NCBI RefSeq assembly: GCF_014642855.1
Contig: NZ_BMJB01000001.1
Span: 1,736,001 to 1,800,000, forward strand
Direction: 5' to 3'
DNA length: 64,000 nucleotides
From: Edaphobacter acidisoli
GTDB lineage: Bacteria > Acidobacteriota > Terriglobia > Terriglobales > Acidobacteriaceae
Part shown: in pieces, positions 19,146-29,800 of the stretch
How positions within the stretch are numbered: the stretch's first letter is position 1
Layout of the letters: every line of letters starts with the position of its first letter
Notes under the pieces: generated by a model
Told to the model about the DNA's origin: nothing
Seen by the model: the letters and a program-made list of their open reading frames with translations, nothing else
Database searches by the model: none
Position numbers and translations under genes: made by a program

Positions 19146-20540
19146 CTATGCCTCAAGCGAGAACGGGCTACCTGCCAGTAGGGCTTTCGCAGCAGTCTCC
19201 GACGGCATCAGCCGTCCATTCGCATCAACGACTCCCATTCTCTCCAGCCAGCGCTCAAACTCAGGAGCGCGTCGCAATCCAAGTACCTCGCGCACATACA
19301 GCGCATCATGAAACGAGGTGCTCTGATAGTTCAGCATAATGTCGTCCGCACCCGGAATACCCATGATGAAATTCACTCCAGCCACGCCTAGCAGCGTCAG
19401 CAGCGTGTCCATATCATCCTGGTCTGCCTCTGCGTGATTCGTATAACAGACGTCGCATCCCATCGGCAATCCCAGCAGCTTCCCGCAAAAATGATCTTCC
19501 AACCCAGCGCGAATGATCTGCTTGCTATCAAAGAGGTACTCCGGCCCGATGAAGCCGACCACCGTATTTACCAACAGTGGAGCGTATCTGCGCGCGACCG
19601 CGTAGGCACGCGCCTCACATGTCTGCTGATCTACACCAAAATTCGCATCTGCAGAAAGCGCGCTTCCCTGCCCCGTCTCGAAGTACATGCAGTTCTCCCC
19701 TGCAGTACCTCGCTTCAACGAAAGTGCAGCTTCATACGCCTCCTGCAATAGTCCAAGCGTGACACCAAAACTCGCGTTGGCCTTCTGCGTTCCAGCAATG
19801 GATTGAAAGACCAGATCTACCGGAGCCCCCGCTTCCATCGCCTGCATCGTATTCGTTACATGCAGCAGCACGCATGTCTGCAAAGGAGCATCGAACTTTT
19901 GTCTGAAGTTATCTAACGCCCGCAGAAGCTCGATTGCCTTCGCCGTGCTGTCGCTTGCCGGATTGATGCCAATCACTGCATCACCGCAGCCGTATAGCAA
20001 CCCATCGATCGTCGAGGCCAATACGCCCTGAATGTCATCCGTCGGGTGATTCGGCTGCAAACGTACTGACATTCGCCCTGGCAGTCCGAGAGTATTGCGA
20101 AATCGCGTCACCACACAACACTTGCGTGCAGCCAGAATCAGATCCTGATTGCGCATCAGCTTTGATACGGCAGCAATCATCTCAGGCGTCAGCCCTGCGG
20201 CAACATTTGCTAACACATCTGCGTCTTGCTCGTCACTCAGGATCCATTCCCTCAGCTCGCCCACCGTAAGGTGGCGAATCGGTGCGAATGCAGCTTGATC
20301 ATGCGTATCAATGATTAGCCGCGTCACGTCGTCGTCTTCGTATGGCACAACCGCTTCATTCACAAATTTTGTCAGCGGCACATCTGCCAGAGCATACCGC
20401 GCAGCGGCTCGCTCGGCATCGGACTCAGCTGCAACCCCAGCCAGCACATCACCCGACCGCAATGGACTCGCCTTCGCTAGCAGCCCTTTCAGGCTGTCGA
20501 ACAAATACGTTCTACCGCGAGTTGAATGCGAAAAGCTCAC
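19146..20540 (-). CDS. eutB: Ethanolamine ammonia-lyase large subunit
   Basis: Catalytic TIM-barrel subunit (464 aa) of ethanolamine ammonia-lyase. The motifs RLQPNHPTDD (160-169) and GDAVIGINPASD (186-197) are family signatures around the substrate and cobalamin sites, and ETGQGSALSADANFGVDQQT is another conserved stretch. It starts with GTG, overlapping the permease stop by 4 bp (GTGA), and directly abuts eutC. This places permease, eutB and eutC in one transcript. No eutA-type reactivase or shell-protein gene is in the window. Confidence 0.96.
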   Translation of the reverse strand: MSFSHSTRGRTYLFDSLKGLLAKASPLRSGDVLAGVAAESDAERAAARYALADVPLTKFVNEAVVPYEDDDVTRLIIDTHDQAAFAPIRHLTVGELREWILSDEQDADVLANVAAGLTPEMIAAVSKLMRNQDLILAARKCCVVTRFRNTLGLPGRMSVRLQPNHPTDDIQGVLASTIDGLLYGCGDAVIGINPASDSTAKAIELLRALDNFRQKFDAPLQTCVLLHVTNTMQAMEAGAPVDLVFQSIAGTQKANASFGVTLGLLQEAYEAALSLKRGTAGENCMYFETGQGSALSADANFGVDQQTCEARAYAVARRYAPLLVNTVVGFIGPEYLFDSKQIIRAGLEDHFCGKLLGLPMGCDVCYTNHAEADQDDMDTLLTLLGVAGVNFIMGIPGADDIMLNYQSTSFHDALYVREVLGLRRAPEFERWLERMGVVDANGRLMPSETAAKALLAGSPFSLEA

Positions 20541-21922
20541 AGCTTCGAGTGCTCCTCAACCACCTCAGAACTCGTCGTAATGTCCCGCTTCCCGCGCCAG
20601 CTCAGTCGCAGGGCAACATAACCGACGAGCAATAGCGCAACAAACAGCAGACCAATCAGCCGGTTATAGTAGACCAGACTTGCCAGGCAGACGCACGCTA
20701 CCACCAGTGTCCATATCGGCGCGAACGGATAGAACCGCGCGCGAAACGGACGATGCAAATTCGGCTCCGTCTTGCGCAGGCGAAACAGTGACAGCATACT
20801 CACCACGTACATCACCAACGCGCCAAGCACAGACATCGTGACAATATTCGCAGTGAGCGGCTGTCCGCCAAAGCTCACCCACTTATCGCTGTAGATAGCT
20901 GCTATCCCGACCGCTCCTCCAGCCATAATTGCCATATAAGGCGTGTTGAATCGCGGGTGCACCTTCTCTAAAACCGAGGGCAAATATCCAGCACGGGCCA
21001 ACGCAAATATCTGCCGCGAGTAGCCAAAGATAATTCCATGCAACGAAGCTACCAAGCCAAACAGTCCAAGCCACACAAGCATGTGCAGCCATCCGCTCTT
21101 CGCGCCAACAATAATCTTCATCGCCTGCGGTAGTGGATCGTTGATATTGGCAATCGTGCGCCAGTCGCCCACCGCACCTGCGAAGAGCATCACGCCGACA
21201 GCCAGCACCAGCAGTGTCAGAATTCCCCCGATATAGGCAATCGGAATCGAGCGCGCGGGCTTCTTCACCTCTTCGGCGGCCATCGCCACACCTTCGATGG
21301 CGAGAAAGAACCAGATTGCGAACGGCACAGCGGCAAACATTCCTGCAAACGTGATGGCAGAAAAATGATCGCGCCCAGCCCATCCGTGAGCAAGAAAGTT
21401 ACTTAGCTTAAAACCAGGAGCAACCACCGCCATGAAGACCATGAGCTCAATGATTGCCAACACAGTCACAATGAACTCGAAGCTTGCGGCAATCTTGACA
21501 CCGACTATGTTGATTGCCATGAAGAACAGATACGCCAGCACGGCTGCATTTCTAGGCGAAAGTCCAGGAAACTGCACATGCAGATACGCGCCAATCGCCA
21601 GCGCAATCGCCGGCGGGGCAAACACAAACTCCACCAGCGTTGCAGCCCCCGCAATATACCCGCCCGTATCTCCAAAGGCCCGCTGGGCATAGGAAAAAGG
21701 ACCACCCGCGCTCGGGATTGCGGTCGTCAGCTCGGTGAAGCTAAAGATGAAGGCCGTATACATGGCCGCCACCAGAATCGTAGTGACAAGAAACCCCAGT
21801 GTCCCCGCACTCGCCCATCCGTAGCTCCAGCCAAAGTACTCACCAGAGATGACGAGCCCTACTGCGATTCCCCACAGTTGCCATGTATTCAGAGTTGCCT
21901 TCAGCTTTGCGTGTTCTTCCAT
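20537..21922 (-). CDS. Ethanolamine permease, APC superfamily
   Basis: Inner-membrane permease (461 aa) with about twelve helices. Features include GEYFGWSYGWASAGTLGF in the first segments, FTELTTAIPSAGGPFSYAQRAFGD, and AIEGVAMAAEEVKKPARSIP; these are characteristic of the ethanolamine transporter (Eat/EutP) branch of APC carriers. Immediate overlap with eutB (4 bp) makes the substrate assignment strong. It would import protonated ethanolamine for EutBC. The promoter lies in the 285-bp divergent region shared with the aldehyde dehydrogenase gene. Confidence 0.9.
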   Translation of the reverse strand: MEEHAKLKATLNTWQLWGIAVGLVISGEYFGWSYGWASAGTLGFLVTTILVAAMYTAFIFSFTELTTAIPSAGGPFSYAQRAFGDTGGYIAGAATLVEFVFAPPAIALAIGAYLHVQFPGLSPRNAAVLAYLFFMAINIVGVKIAASFEFIVTVLAIIELMVFMAVVAPGFKLSNFLAHGWAGRDHFSAITFAGMFAAVPFAIWFFLAIEGVAMAAEEVKKPARSIPIAYIGGILTLLVLAVGVMLFAGAVGDWRTIANINDPLPQAMKIIVGAKSGWLHMLVWLGLFGLVASLHGIIFGYSRQIFALARAGYLPSVLEKVHPRFNTPYMAIMAGGAVGIAAIYSDKWVSFGGQPLTANIVTMSVLGALVMYVVSMLSLFRLRKTEPNLHRPFRARFYPFAPIWTLVVACVCLASLVYYNRLIGLLFVALLLVGYVALRLSWRGKRDITTSSEVVEEHSKL

Positions 21923-21973
21923 GCCGCCTCACGTCCACATTATGCGGTGGTTATGCAAGCTCTGGTTATCAAG

Positions 21974-22041
21974 AATCGGCAATTTCTTTCATCGTGCATT
22001 GGCGTCTCGGCGAGTAAAAAAATACCTGAATTTTGCCGATT
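21974..22041. promoter_or_regulatory. Inverted repeat in the divergent permease/aldehyde dehydrogenase region
   Basis: AATCGGCAA (21974-21982) and its complement TTGCCGATT (22033-22041) lie 50 bp apart in the 285-bp gap between the two divergent ethanolamine-related operons. An arm pair with long spacing suits looping or dimeric activator half-sites. Binding by the EutR-like regulator is a guess from context. Confidence 0.3.
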
Positions 22042-22207
22042 TCCGCTAACACTCCCGTTTTTCGGCTGACTATGCTGTTACCCATCGAAAGCCGGCGTCG
22101 GCCACCGCTGCGCAATTTCATGGCAGAATCGCTACCGCGTCCAATGCAGAAAATCCGCATGTTTGCCGTGCAAAACCGGCATCCAACACTCTGAAGGAGC
22201 AGAACCC

Positions 22208-23752
<1,545 letters not shown>

Positions 23753-23771
23753 ACTATCGCTTATCGGCCAG

Positions 23772-23810
23772 CGTCTTCATCGCGTCGCCCAATTTGACGC
23801 GATGGAGACG
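23772..23810 (+). other. Intercistronic hairpin between aldehyde dehydrogenase and DUF779
   Basis: CGTCTTCATCGCGTC (23772-23786) pairs with GACGCGATGGAGACG (23796-23810): 15 bp with one G-U pair and a 9-nt loop. It sits between the dehydrogenase stop and the DUF779 ribosome site. It has no U-run, so attenuation or mRNA stabilisation is as likely as termination. Confidence 0.45.
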
Positions 23811-23827
23811 TGGGAGTTTCAAAGACC

Positions 23828-24205
23828 ATGTCTCACATTCCGGACCAAGTCATCGCCACCTCTGCCGCAATGCAACTCATAGCGAAGCTTAAGGAGAAAC
23901 ACGGCGACCTCATGTTCCATCAATCAGGCGGTTGCTGCGACGGTAGTTCGCCCATGTGTTATCCGCGCGGTGAATTCCTCACCGGCGACAACGACGTCTT
24001 GATCGGCACGCTCGGCGACACACCTTTCTATATAAGCCGCAGCCAGTTCGAGTATTGGAAACATACTCAACTCATCCTTGACGTAGTCCCCGGACGCGGT
24101 GGCATGTTCTCGCTCGAAAACCCCGAAGGCGTCCGCTTCCTTATCCGCTCAAATGTCTTCAGCGACATCGAAATCGCAGCTCTTCGCGCCACAGGTCGCA
24201 TCTAA
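23828..24205 (+). CDS. DUF779 family protein
   Basis: Small soluble protein of 125 aa with the DUF779 signature MFHQSGGCCDGSSPMCYP. C36, C37 and C44 could bind a metal or form a disulfide. The remainder is a compact beta-rich domain (TPFYISRSQFEYWKHTQLIL, then SLENPEGVRFLIRSN). GGGAG lies 11 nt before the chosen ATG; an in-frame GTG at 23810 lies at the end of a hairpin and is less likely. Members are commonly encoded beside acetaldehyde dehydrogenases, as here, but the molecular role is not established. An accessory role for the dehydrogenase is inferred. Confidence 0.85.
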   Translation: MSHIPDQVIATSAAMQLIAKLKEKHGDLMFHQSGGCCDGSSPMCYPRGEFLTGDNDVLIGTLGDTPFYISRSQFEYWKHTQLILDVVPGRGGMFSLENPEGVRFLIRSNVFSDIEIAALRATGRI

Positions 24206-24326
24206 ACGCTTTAAATACCTGCTGAGGCAATACCTGCAATGCTAACCAACTTATAAGCGGCGACGGAAGCTCACTGATTGATTTCTGCAGTCACAGTGCT
24301 GAATAGAAAATAAAGCTTAATCGCCG

Positions 24327-26654
24327 CTACCGGACTGTGAGGCTGATGGTAGTGATATGGGTATTGGTTCCGGAAGCTCCACTTATAGAGATCGTATAGT
24401 TCTTACCGACCGGATTCTGGCTTCCCTGGCATCCGCACAACAGACCAAATGCACCCAGTAGCAGCACTAGCAAACTCAATGTCGCATGCCACTGAGATCT
24501 CCGATGCGGCCGTCTGCGCAGGAATAACCAGGGAAGAAGAATCGCTGACATTATGCCGCCCATCACGCCAGACCGTGAAGCGTGAATCATGGCCAGTGAA
24601 GACGACACCTGTACAGTCATGATGCTTGTCGCAGTGCCGCTGCCTGGTGAGACCGACGCAGGTGAGAAGGTAATAGTCGCACCTGGCACGCCAGACGCTG
24701 AGAGCATCACCGGACCATTAACTGTGCCTCCAATCGCTGACACGGTAAGGGTTGAGCTCGTACTATTCCCTGCTGTGACGGTAAGCGAAGAGGGAGACGC
24801 CGAGAGGTTGAAGTCAGCCGAGACTGGAGCCACACTCGTACCTACGAGCGCTACTGTCTGCGGCGATCCGATGGCGTTGTCTGTTACGGTAAGCATCGCT
24901 GTGTCGCTGCCTGTGCTGGTTGGGGCAAACGCCAATGAGATGACGCAGCTCGCTCCTGCCCCCAAAGAGGCTCCGCAATGATTGGTCTCGGTGAAGGAGC
25001 CTGCATCTGTTCCGGTGAGCGAGATACTGGTGATTGCAAGCGCGGCTGTACCAGGATTACTCAAAGTGACGATCTGCGTAGCGCTGGTCGTTCCGCTCGT
25101 TGTGGTGAAGCTGAGTGGTCCAGCCGGGTTGAGTATCTGGGAGGCAACGACAAGGTTGACGGTGGCGGTCTGAGTGACCTGTCCCATGGAGCTTGCCAGG
25201 ATGGTGATGGGATAGGTCCCGTTGGGCGTGGCGCTGGTAGTGGTCAGGGTCAGGGTCGAGGAACCACCACCGGTCACCGTGGGCGCGCTAAACGTCGCCG
25301 TGACTCCAGTCGGCAAGCCGGTGAAGTTCAGGACACTGAAGTTGACCGTGCCAGCAAAGGCTCCCTGAGCCTCTATGGTTGCCGGATAGGTTGCGCTGCT
25401 GCCGGCAGGGATGGTCTGTGAGGGAGTTGATGTCGTCAACGTGAAGGACTGGTAGCGCTCATTCTTCATCCAGAGCAGTTTCGAGAAGCGGTCGGCGTTG
25501 GTCGTGGTGCCGCCGGCAACGAAGTCAGCGCTGGTGAACGCCGTGTCGTAGCTGCTGGGCATGAAATCGGCCATCAACAGCCAGCCGCTACGGATGTAAT
25601 TGGTGGCTGCCTGATTGCCAGAGCCCGTGGTGCCATTGATGAAGCCGGAGTAATCGCCAGGGCCGAGCGTCATGATGTCGTTGAACGTGTAGCCAAAGGG
25701 AGTCATCATGGCAGGCGTGATGCCATACTCTCCGGTCACATACGCGCGGTAAAAGCCGTTGAGATCGAGGCTGCCATGGTTGTTGTCTTCGAGAGGAGTG
25801 GTTGGATAGGCATAGTCCCAGCTATAGGTGGGGTTGCCGTCGCTATCCGTTGCCTCGGTGTAGCCGGAGGTGAAGAACCAGTTGATGTTGGCCTGTACGA
25901 GCTGGTAGTACTGCGCTTCGAGCGTGGAGTTGTCACCCAGGATCTGATGATCAATGGCCAGGTTCTGGAAACCGTAGTTGAACATCGCCACTTGATTCCA
26001 AGGAACTGGCTGGCCGCTCTTGTAGGGATCGGCGACGGAGAAATAGTAATGATTGGAGTTAGAGATATCCAACTCTGACTTGAGGATGTGGCCACTGACA
26101 GCCACATCAGCCTGAGCCACATAGGTCTTGGCGCGTGCGAGGTAAGTCGTGCCATAACCATCCGGATCGCCGATGGCAACGTTGTTGTCCCAGATACTGG
26201 GCGTCTCAAGGATAAGACGCGCGCAGTTGCCTAGATGGCCTACGGCGTCGCCCTGTTCCCCCGCGGTCTGGATGGGAGTAGTGGTTGTGCCGGGCCAGAC
26301 GGGATCGATATGTCCCGTCCAGATAATGAGCTGGCCTGTGGGCGCAGACGCGAGATCGTCGCGCTCGGAGAGCAGGGTGTCGCAGAAACGGATCATCTGG
26401 TCGAGCACTGCGGTGTTCTGCGTAATCTCATAGACCATGCCCATCGCTTTGACGGCTTCGCCGCTGGCGCCTTGCGCCCAGTTGTTGCCGATGTTGTTGG
26501 CCGCCGGGGTCTGAGCAGCCATGTAAGAGAGAAAAGAACTGCTTTCCGTGGAGGTGACGGGCCCCGTCAAACTGCTGATCGTCATGCTCGTCTGCGCGCG
26601 CGCGATGGGAAGAAACATGAGGACAGTCAGGACGATTTGAGTAGCACGACGCAT
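24327..26654 (-). CDS. Secreted multi-domain protein: helical, toroid-like domain plus Ig-like repeats and membrane tail
   Basis: Protein of 775 aa, function not recognised. A signal peptide (about 1-20, ending PIARAQTS) is followed by a helical, aromatic-rich domain (about 25-390; GQLIIWTGHIDPVWPG, YSWDYAYPTTPLEDNNHGS) that looks like an alpha/alpha-toroid of glycan-active enzymes. Three beta-sandwich modules follow: an Ig-like one (400-500), a choice-of-anchor-D-like one (500-610, NHCGASLGAGASCVISLAFAP), and another Ig-like one (610-690). Two hydrophobic helices near 700-745 with an intervening RRRPHRR loop anchor the C-terminus. GGAG precedes the start. It is downstream of TonB receptor 2. 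Polysaccharide lyase or hydrolase activity is a guess. Confidence 0.75.
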   Translation of the reverse strand: MRRATQIVLTVLMFLPIARAQTSMTISSLTGPVTSTESSSFLSYMAAQTPAANNIGNNWAQGASGEAVKAMGMVYEITQNTAVLDQMIRFCDTLLSERDDLASAPTGQLIIWTGHIDPVWPGTTTTPIQTAGEQGDAVGHLGNCARLILETPSIWDNNVAIGDPDGYGTTYLARAKTYVAQADVAVSGHILKSELDISNSNHYYFSVADPYKSGQPVPWNQVAMFNYGFQNLAIDHQILGDNSTLEAQYYQLVQANINWFFTSGYTEATDSDGNPTYSWDYAYPTTPLEDNNHGSLDLNGFYRAYVTGEYGITPAMMTPFGYTFNDIMTLGPGDYSGFINGTTGSGNQAATNYIRSGWLLMADFMPSSYDTAFTSADFVAGGTTTNADRFSKLLWMKNERYQSFTLTTSTPSQTIPAGSSATYPATIEAQGAFAGTVNFSVLNFTGLPTGVTATFSAPTVTGGGSSTLTLTTTSATPNGTYPITILASSMGQVTQTATVNLVVASQILNPAGPLSFTTTSGTTSATQIVTLSNPGTAALAITSISLTGTDAGSFTETNHCGASLGAGASCVISLAFAPTSTGSDTAMLTVTDNAIGSPQTVALVGTSVAPVSADFNLSASPSSLTVTAGNSTSSTLTVSAIGGTVNGPVMLSASGVPGATITFSPASVSPGSGTATSIMTVQVSSSLAMIHASRSGVMGGIMSAILLPWLFLRRRPHRRSQWHATLSLLVLLLGAFGLLCGCQGSQNPVGKNYTISISGASGTNTHITTISLTVR

Positions 26655-26834
26655 GAGAGAGCTCTCCTGAATGAGGTATTCGCTGTGGTCCGGTCTTGCT
26701 TTTCAACAACCCCTAAGGGGTTAACGGAATTGCGTTCGGATGAGCTACAAGTCGTTCGCAGGCGCGCGACTTCGCATTCCTGCCACAGATAAGGCAGAGG
26801 ATTAAAACAGCAACAGGTATGGAACGAAATAAAC

Positions 26835-26877
26835 TGGCATCCATCCTGAGTCCAAAATCGAACCAGGATGGATGCCA
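26835..26877 (-). terminator. Rho-independent terminator after TonB receptor 2
   Basis: TGGCATCCATCCTG (26835-26848) is perfectly complementary to CAGGATGGATGCCA (26864-26877), with a 15-nt loop. In the minus direction it follows the receptor stop by about 20 bp and is followed by GTTTATTT. It should end the receptor transcript before the downstream secreted-protein gene. Confidence 0.7.
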
Positions 26878-26899
26878 ACAAGTTGAACTAGAGCGCGTC

Positions 26900-29800
26900 T
26901 TAGAAAGTCAGCCGCGCCGTGAGCTGGATCTGACGGGGAGTGTTGAAGGAACTCCGCAGGCTCTCCGTACCATCCGTTCCGCTTGGATTGTTATACCCCT
27001 GGATATTGAAGGCATTGAATGCATCCACGTTCACCCGCAGATTCACACTCTCCGTAATCGGAAACACCTTGAACAGTGAGATATCAGCGCTATAGTTGAA
27101 CGGCCCATTGAGCACCGTCTTCGAATAAGGATTAGACCCTCCAGGCGACGGCGCATAAGCAAGCGGTGCAGTAACCCCGTTGGTCGTAGTGACATTGACC
27201 TCGTCCTTGCCGAAGTACTTGTCTGTTACAACCTTCCCACCAGATGGCGCGCTGCAAATCTGATCGGCCGGACTCTGGTAAGGAGACCAATTGGACGGAA
27301 GTCCGCTGACGACAGTCGACAGCCCCGCCGAGCATGTGTTGCCGGAGATGGCCGTAGGGGCGATGTATCCGTTGAACCACTCATACGACTTGTAGCACAC
27401 GCCGCTGCGGCAATCGGTGATTGGAGCACCATGCTTATAGACCTTCAGCGGATTGGTTGGCCCCCAGTTTGTGGAGGTGACGGCGAAGTCCTGTGAAGTG
27501 ACATTCCCAGCACCGGCAATCTCGTAACCTCCGATGAGTTCATCGACGAACCGATTGACATGGCCAAAGTACCGCTTTCCGCGACCAATGGGCAGATCGA
27601 AAATTCCGTTGAATAGCACCTGTTGTTTCGGAGTAGTGGTATCGACCGAGTAGTTCTCGAAGCGATTGAGCGCGCGATAGTACCCGTAAGATGGCGTGTT
27701 CGAGGGCGGAGGTGGAGGAAGCGCCGGAGCATATTCCGGCCCATAGGACTGGGTCATCACGCCTAACCCGCTATCAATATAGTCCGCGTAAGGAAGAATA
27801 TCGTTCTGGGCGGCTCCAGCTCCCTGCGTCGACATCGACTTCGCCCACACATAGGAGATCTGATACGCAACCCCATGATGGAAGAGACGCTGATAGTTAG
27901 CCTGCAAGGCGTTATAGTTCGACCAACCGCTCTTCTGCGTCAGCGTGTTTGAGCCATAGGTAACCTGGTCATATGGTCCCATTGCCGTAGCCGCATATTG
28001 ATTCGACCCAATCACACTCCCGGTAGGTGGAATCGTTCCCGTCCTCATCTCCCAGTTGTAAGCAGAGGGCTGGTTGTTGTACTCCATGATCTGATCAAGG
28101 TTAGTTCCATGGGTATAGATGTAGCTCAACCGCAACGCAGAATTTCCCTTCATCGGCTGCTCGACGGTCAAGTTCGCCTGAGTTACATAATTAGGCGGAA
28201 AATCCGGATTGTTGGTCTGGAGGCCAACGCCCGGCAGAATCGCGGTAATTGAGGAGCTATTGACCACATTGGCGCTGTTGACACCCATCACGACGGATTG
28301 CTTCGAACGCAGAAGATAGTCTTTCAAACCGTCCGGTGATTGGTTTGCCGCTGTATAGCTTTCGCCATAGCTCAGCGTGAACGGATTCCGCCGGTCGAAC
28401 GACTTCAGGAAGTTGCCAATCGGCTCAGGATAGATAAATCGCCCATAGGCGCCGCGTACGACCGTTCCATAATTGGGATCGGGCGTCCAGGCAAAGCCAA
28501 CGCGCGGGCCAAAGGTAAAGTCGTAGTTCCTCATCATGGTCGACGGCATGTGCGCTGCTTCAGGAGTTTCGAACACCATCCCGATGTTCTCGTCGTTCGT
28601 GATCACGTTCTGCGTTGTGTAACCCTTCGCCACCAGCTCCTGCGGAGTCAGTGCGGTTACCACGGCACGGTTCGGGATATCGAACGCCAGCATGAGCCCA
28701 TCTCCTACTACAGGAGAAGGATGCGCTTCGTAACGAAGCCCCAGATTGAGAAGCAGTCCCCTGGACACATGGAAGTTATCCTGGAAGTATCCGTCGAACT
28801 CATTATTTGAAATCTTGCCATAAGGCGGATCGGTGTTCACGGTGTAACCGGAGGCAGCCCCAAGAAACTCATCTGCATTCGCATTTCCCGTGTTCGGCAC
28901 AGCAGTATAGTTCTGCTTCGAGGTTGGATCTTCAATGCCGGTCGCCATGCCGTTGAACGTAACAGTGTCCTCGATCTCATTGGGTCTCGAACCGAAGTGC
29001 TCATGACGTACCCGGATGCCGAACAAAAACTGATGGCGTCCGTAGATCTTGGTTAGATTTTCATCGAGATTGACGATGGTCTGGGTCATTCCATACTGGA
29101 ACTGCGTGCCATCAAACGGGCTGAAGATCTCGCCGCTACCGATGATGGGAAGCCCGATCTCACCAAAGTTGTTGGGCAGCCCCAATTGCTGCTCGAAGTT
29201 GGCAAACGGAGTGCCACCGGCATAGTTCTGCTCACCAAACCACTGCTGACTGAGGATGGTCTCCGAGAAGAACGTAGGGGAAAAGATATGAGTGAACCCA
29301 ATTGCCGGAGCAAACAGGTTGTATTGGTTCAAAGAGACGCCGCTGGCATTAGCAGGCATGCCGTCGGCCGCAACCGATGCTGGCTCCGCAGGGTCATTGC
29401 GAAGAAACGTATAGTTCGTACCGGTCTGCGTGTAGCGCAAATAAGCACGGTTATTCTGATTGAACACGTGGTCCAAGCGGAACGTGATGTTCGGAGTAAC
29501 CTGGTAATTAGGGGCAAGCGCGTTCAGGTTAGGCGCGACCCCCGGGTTGTCGTTTGTAGTGGGCAGCGGCGTAATATCGCTGAAAATTTTAGCCGTCGGA
29601 GATTCTCTGGTCTGCGGAATCTGATTGTTGGCAAACTCCTGACGCGGCCAGCTTCCGTATGCGCCACCCGCGGCATTGTATGTCGTTGTATTTGGATCGT
29701 AGAGCTGCTGCAGAACATTTGAGCTATTCGTCAATCCGCTGAAGTCGCCGTTCCTCATGGCCACCGTCGGCACGCTCATAAGTTGATAAGACGAGGACGC

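Noticed and set aside
17212-22207. A bacterial microcompartment locus around eutBC
   Set aside because: No shell-protein, eutA or eutD-like gene is visible in the window; only the enzyme, permease and regulator are present.
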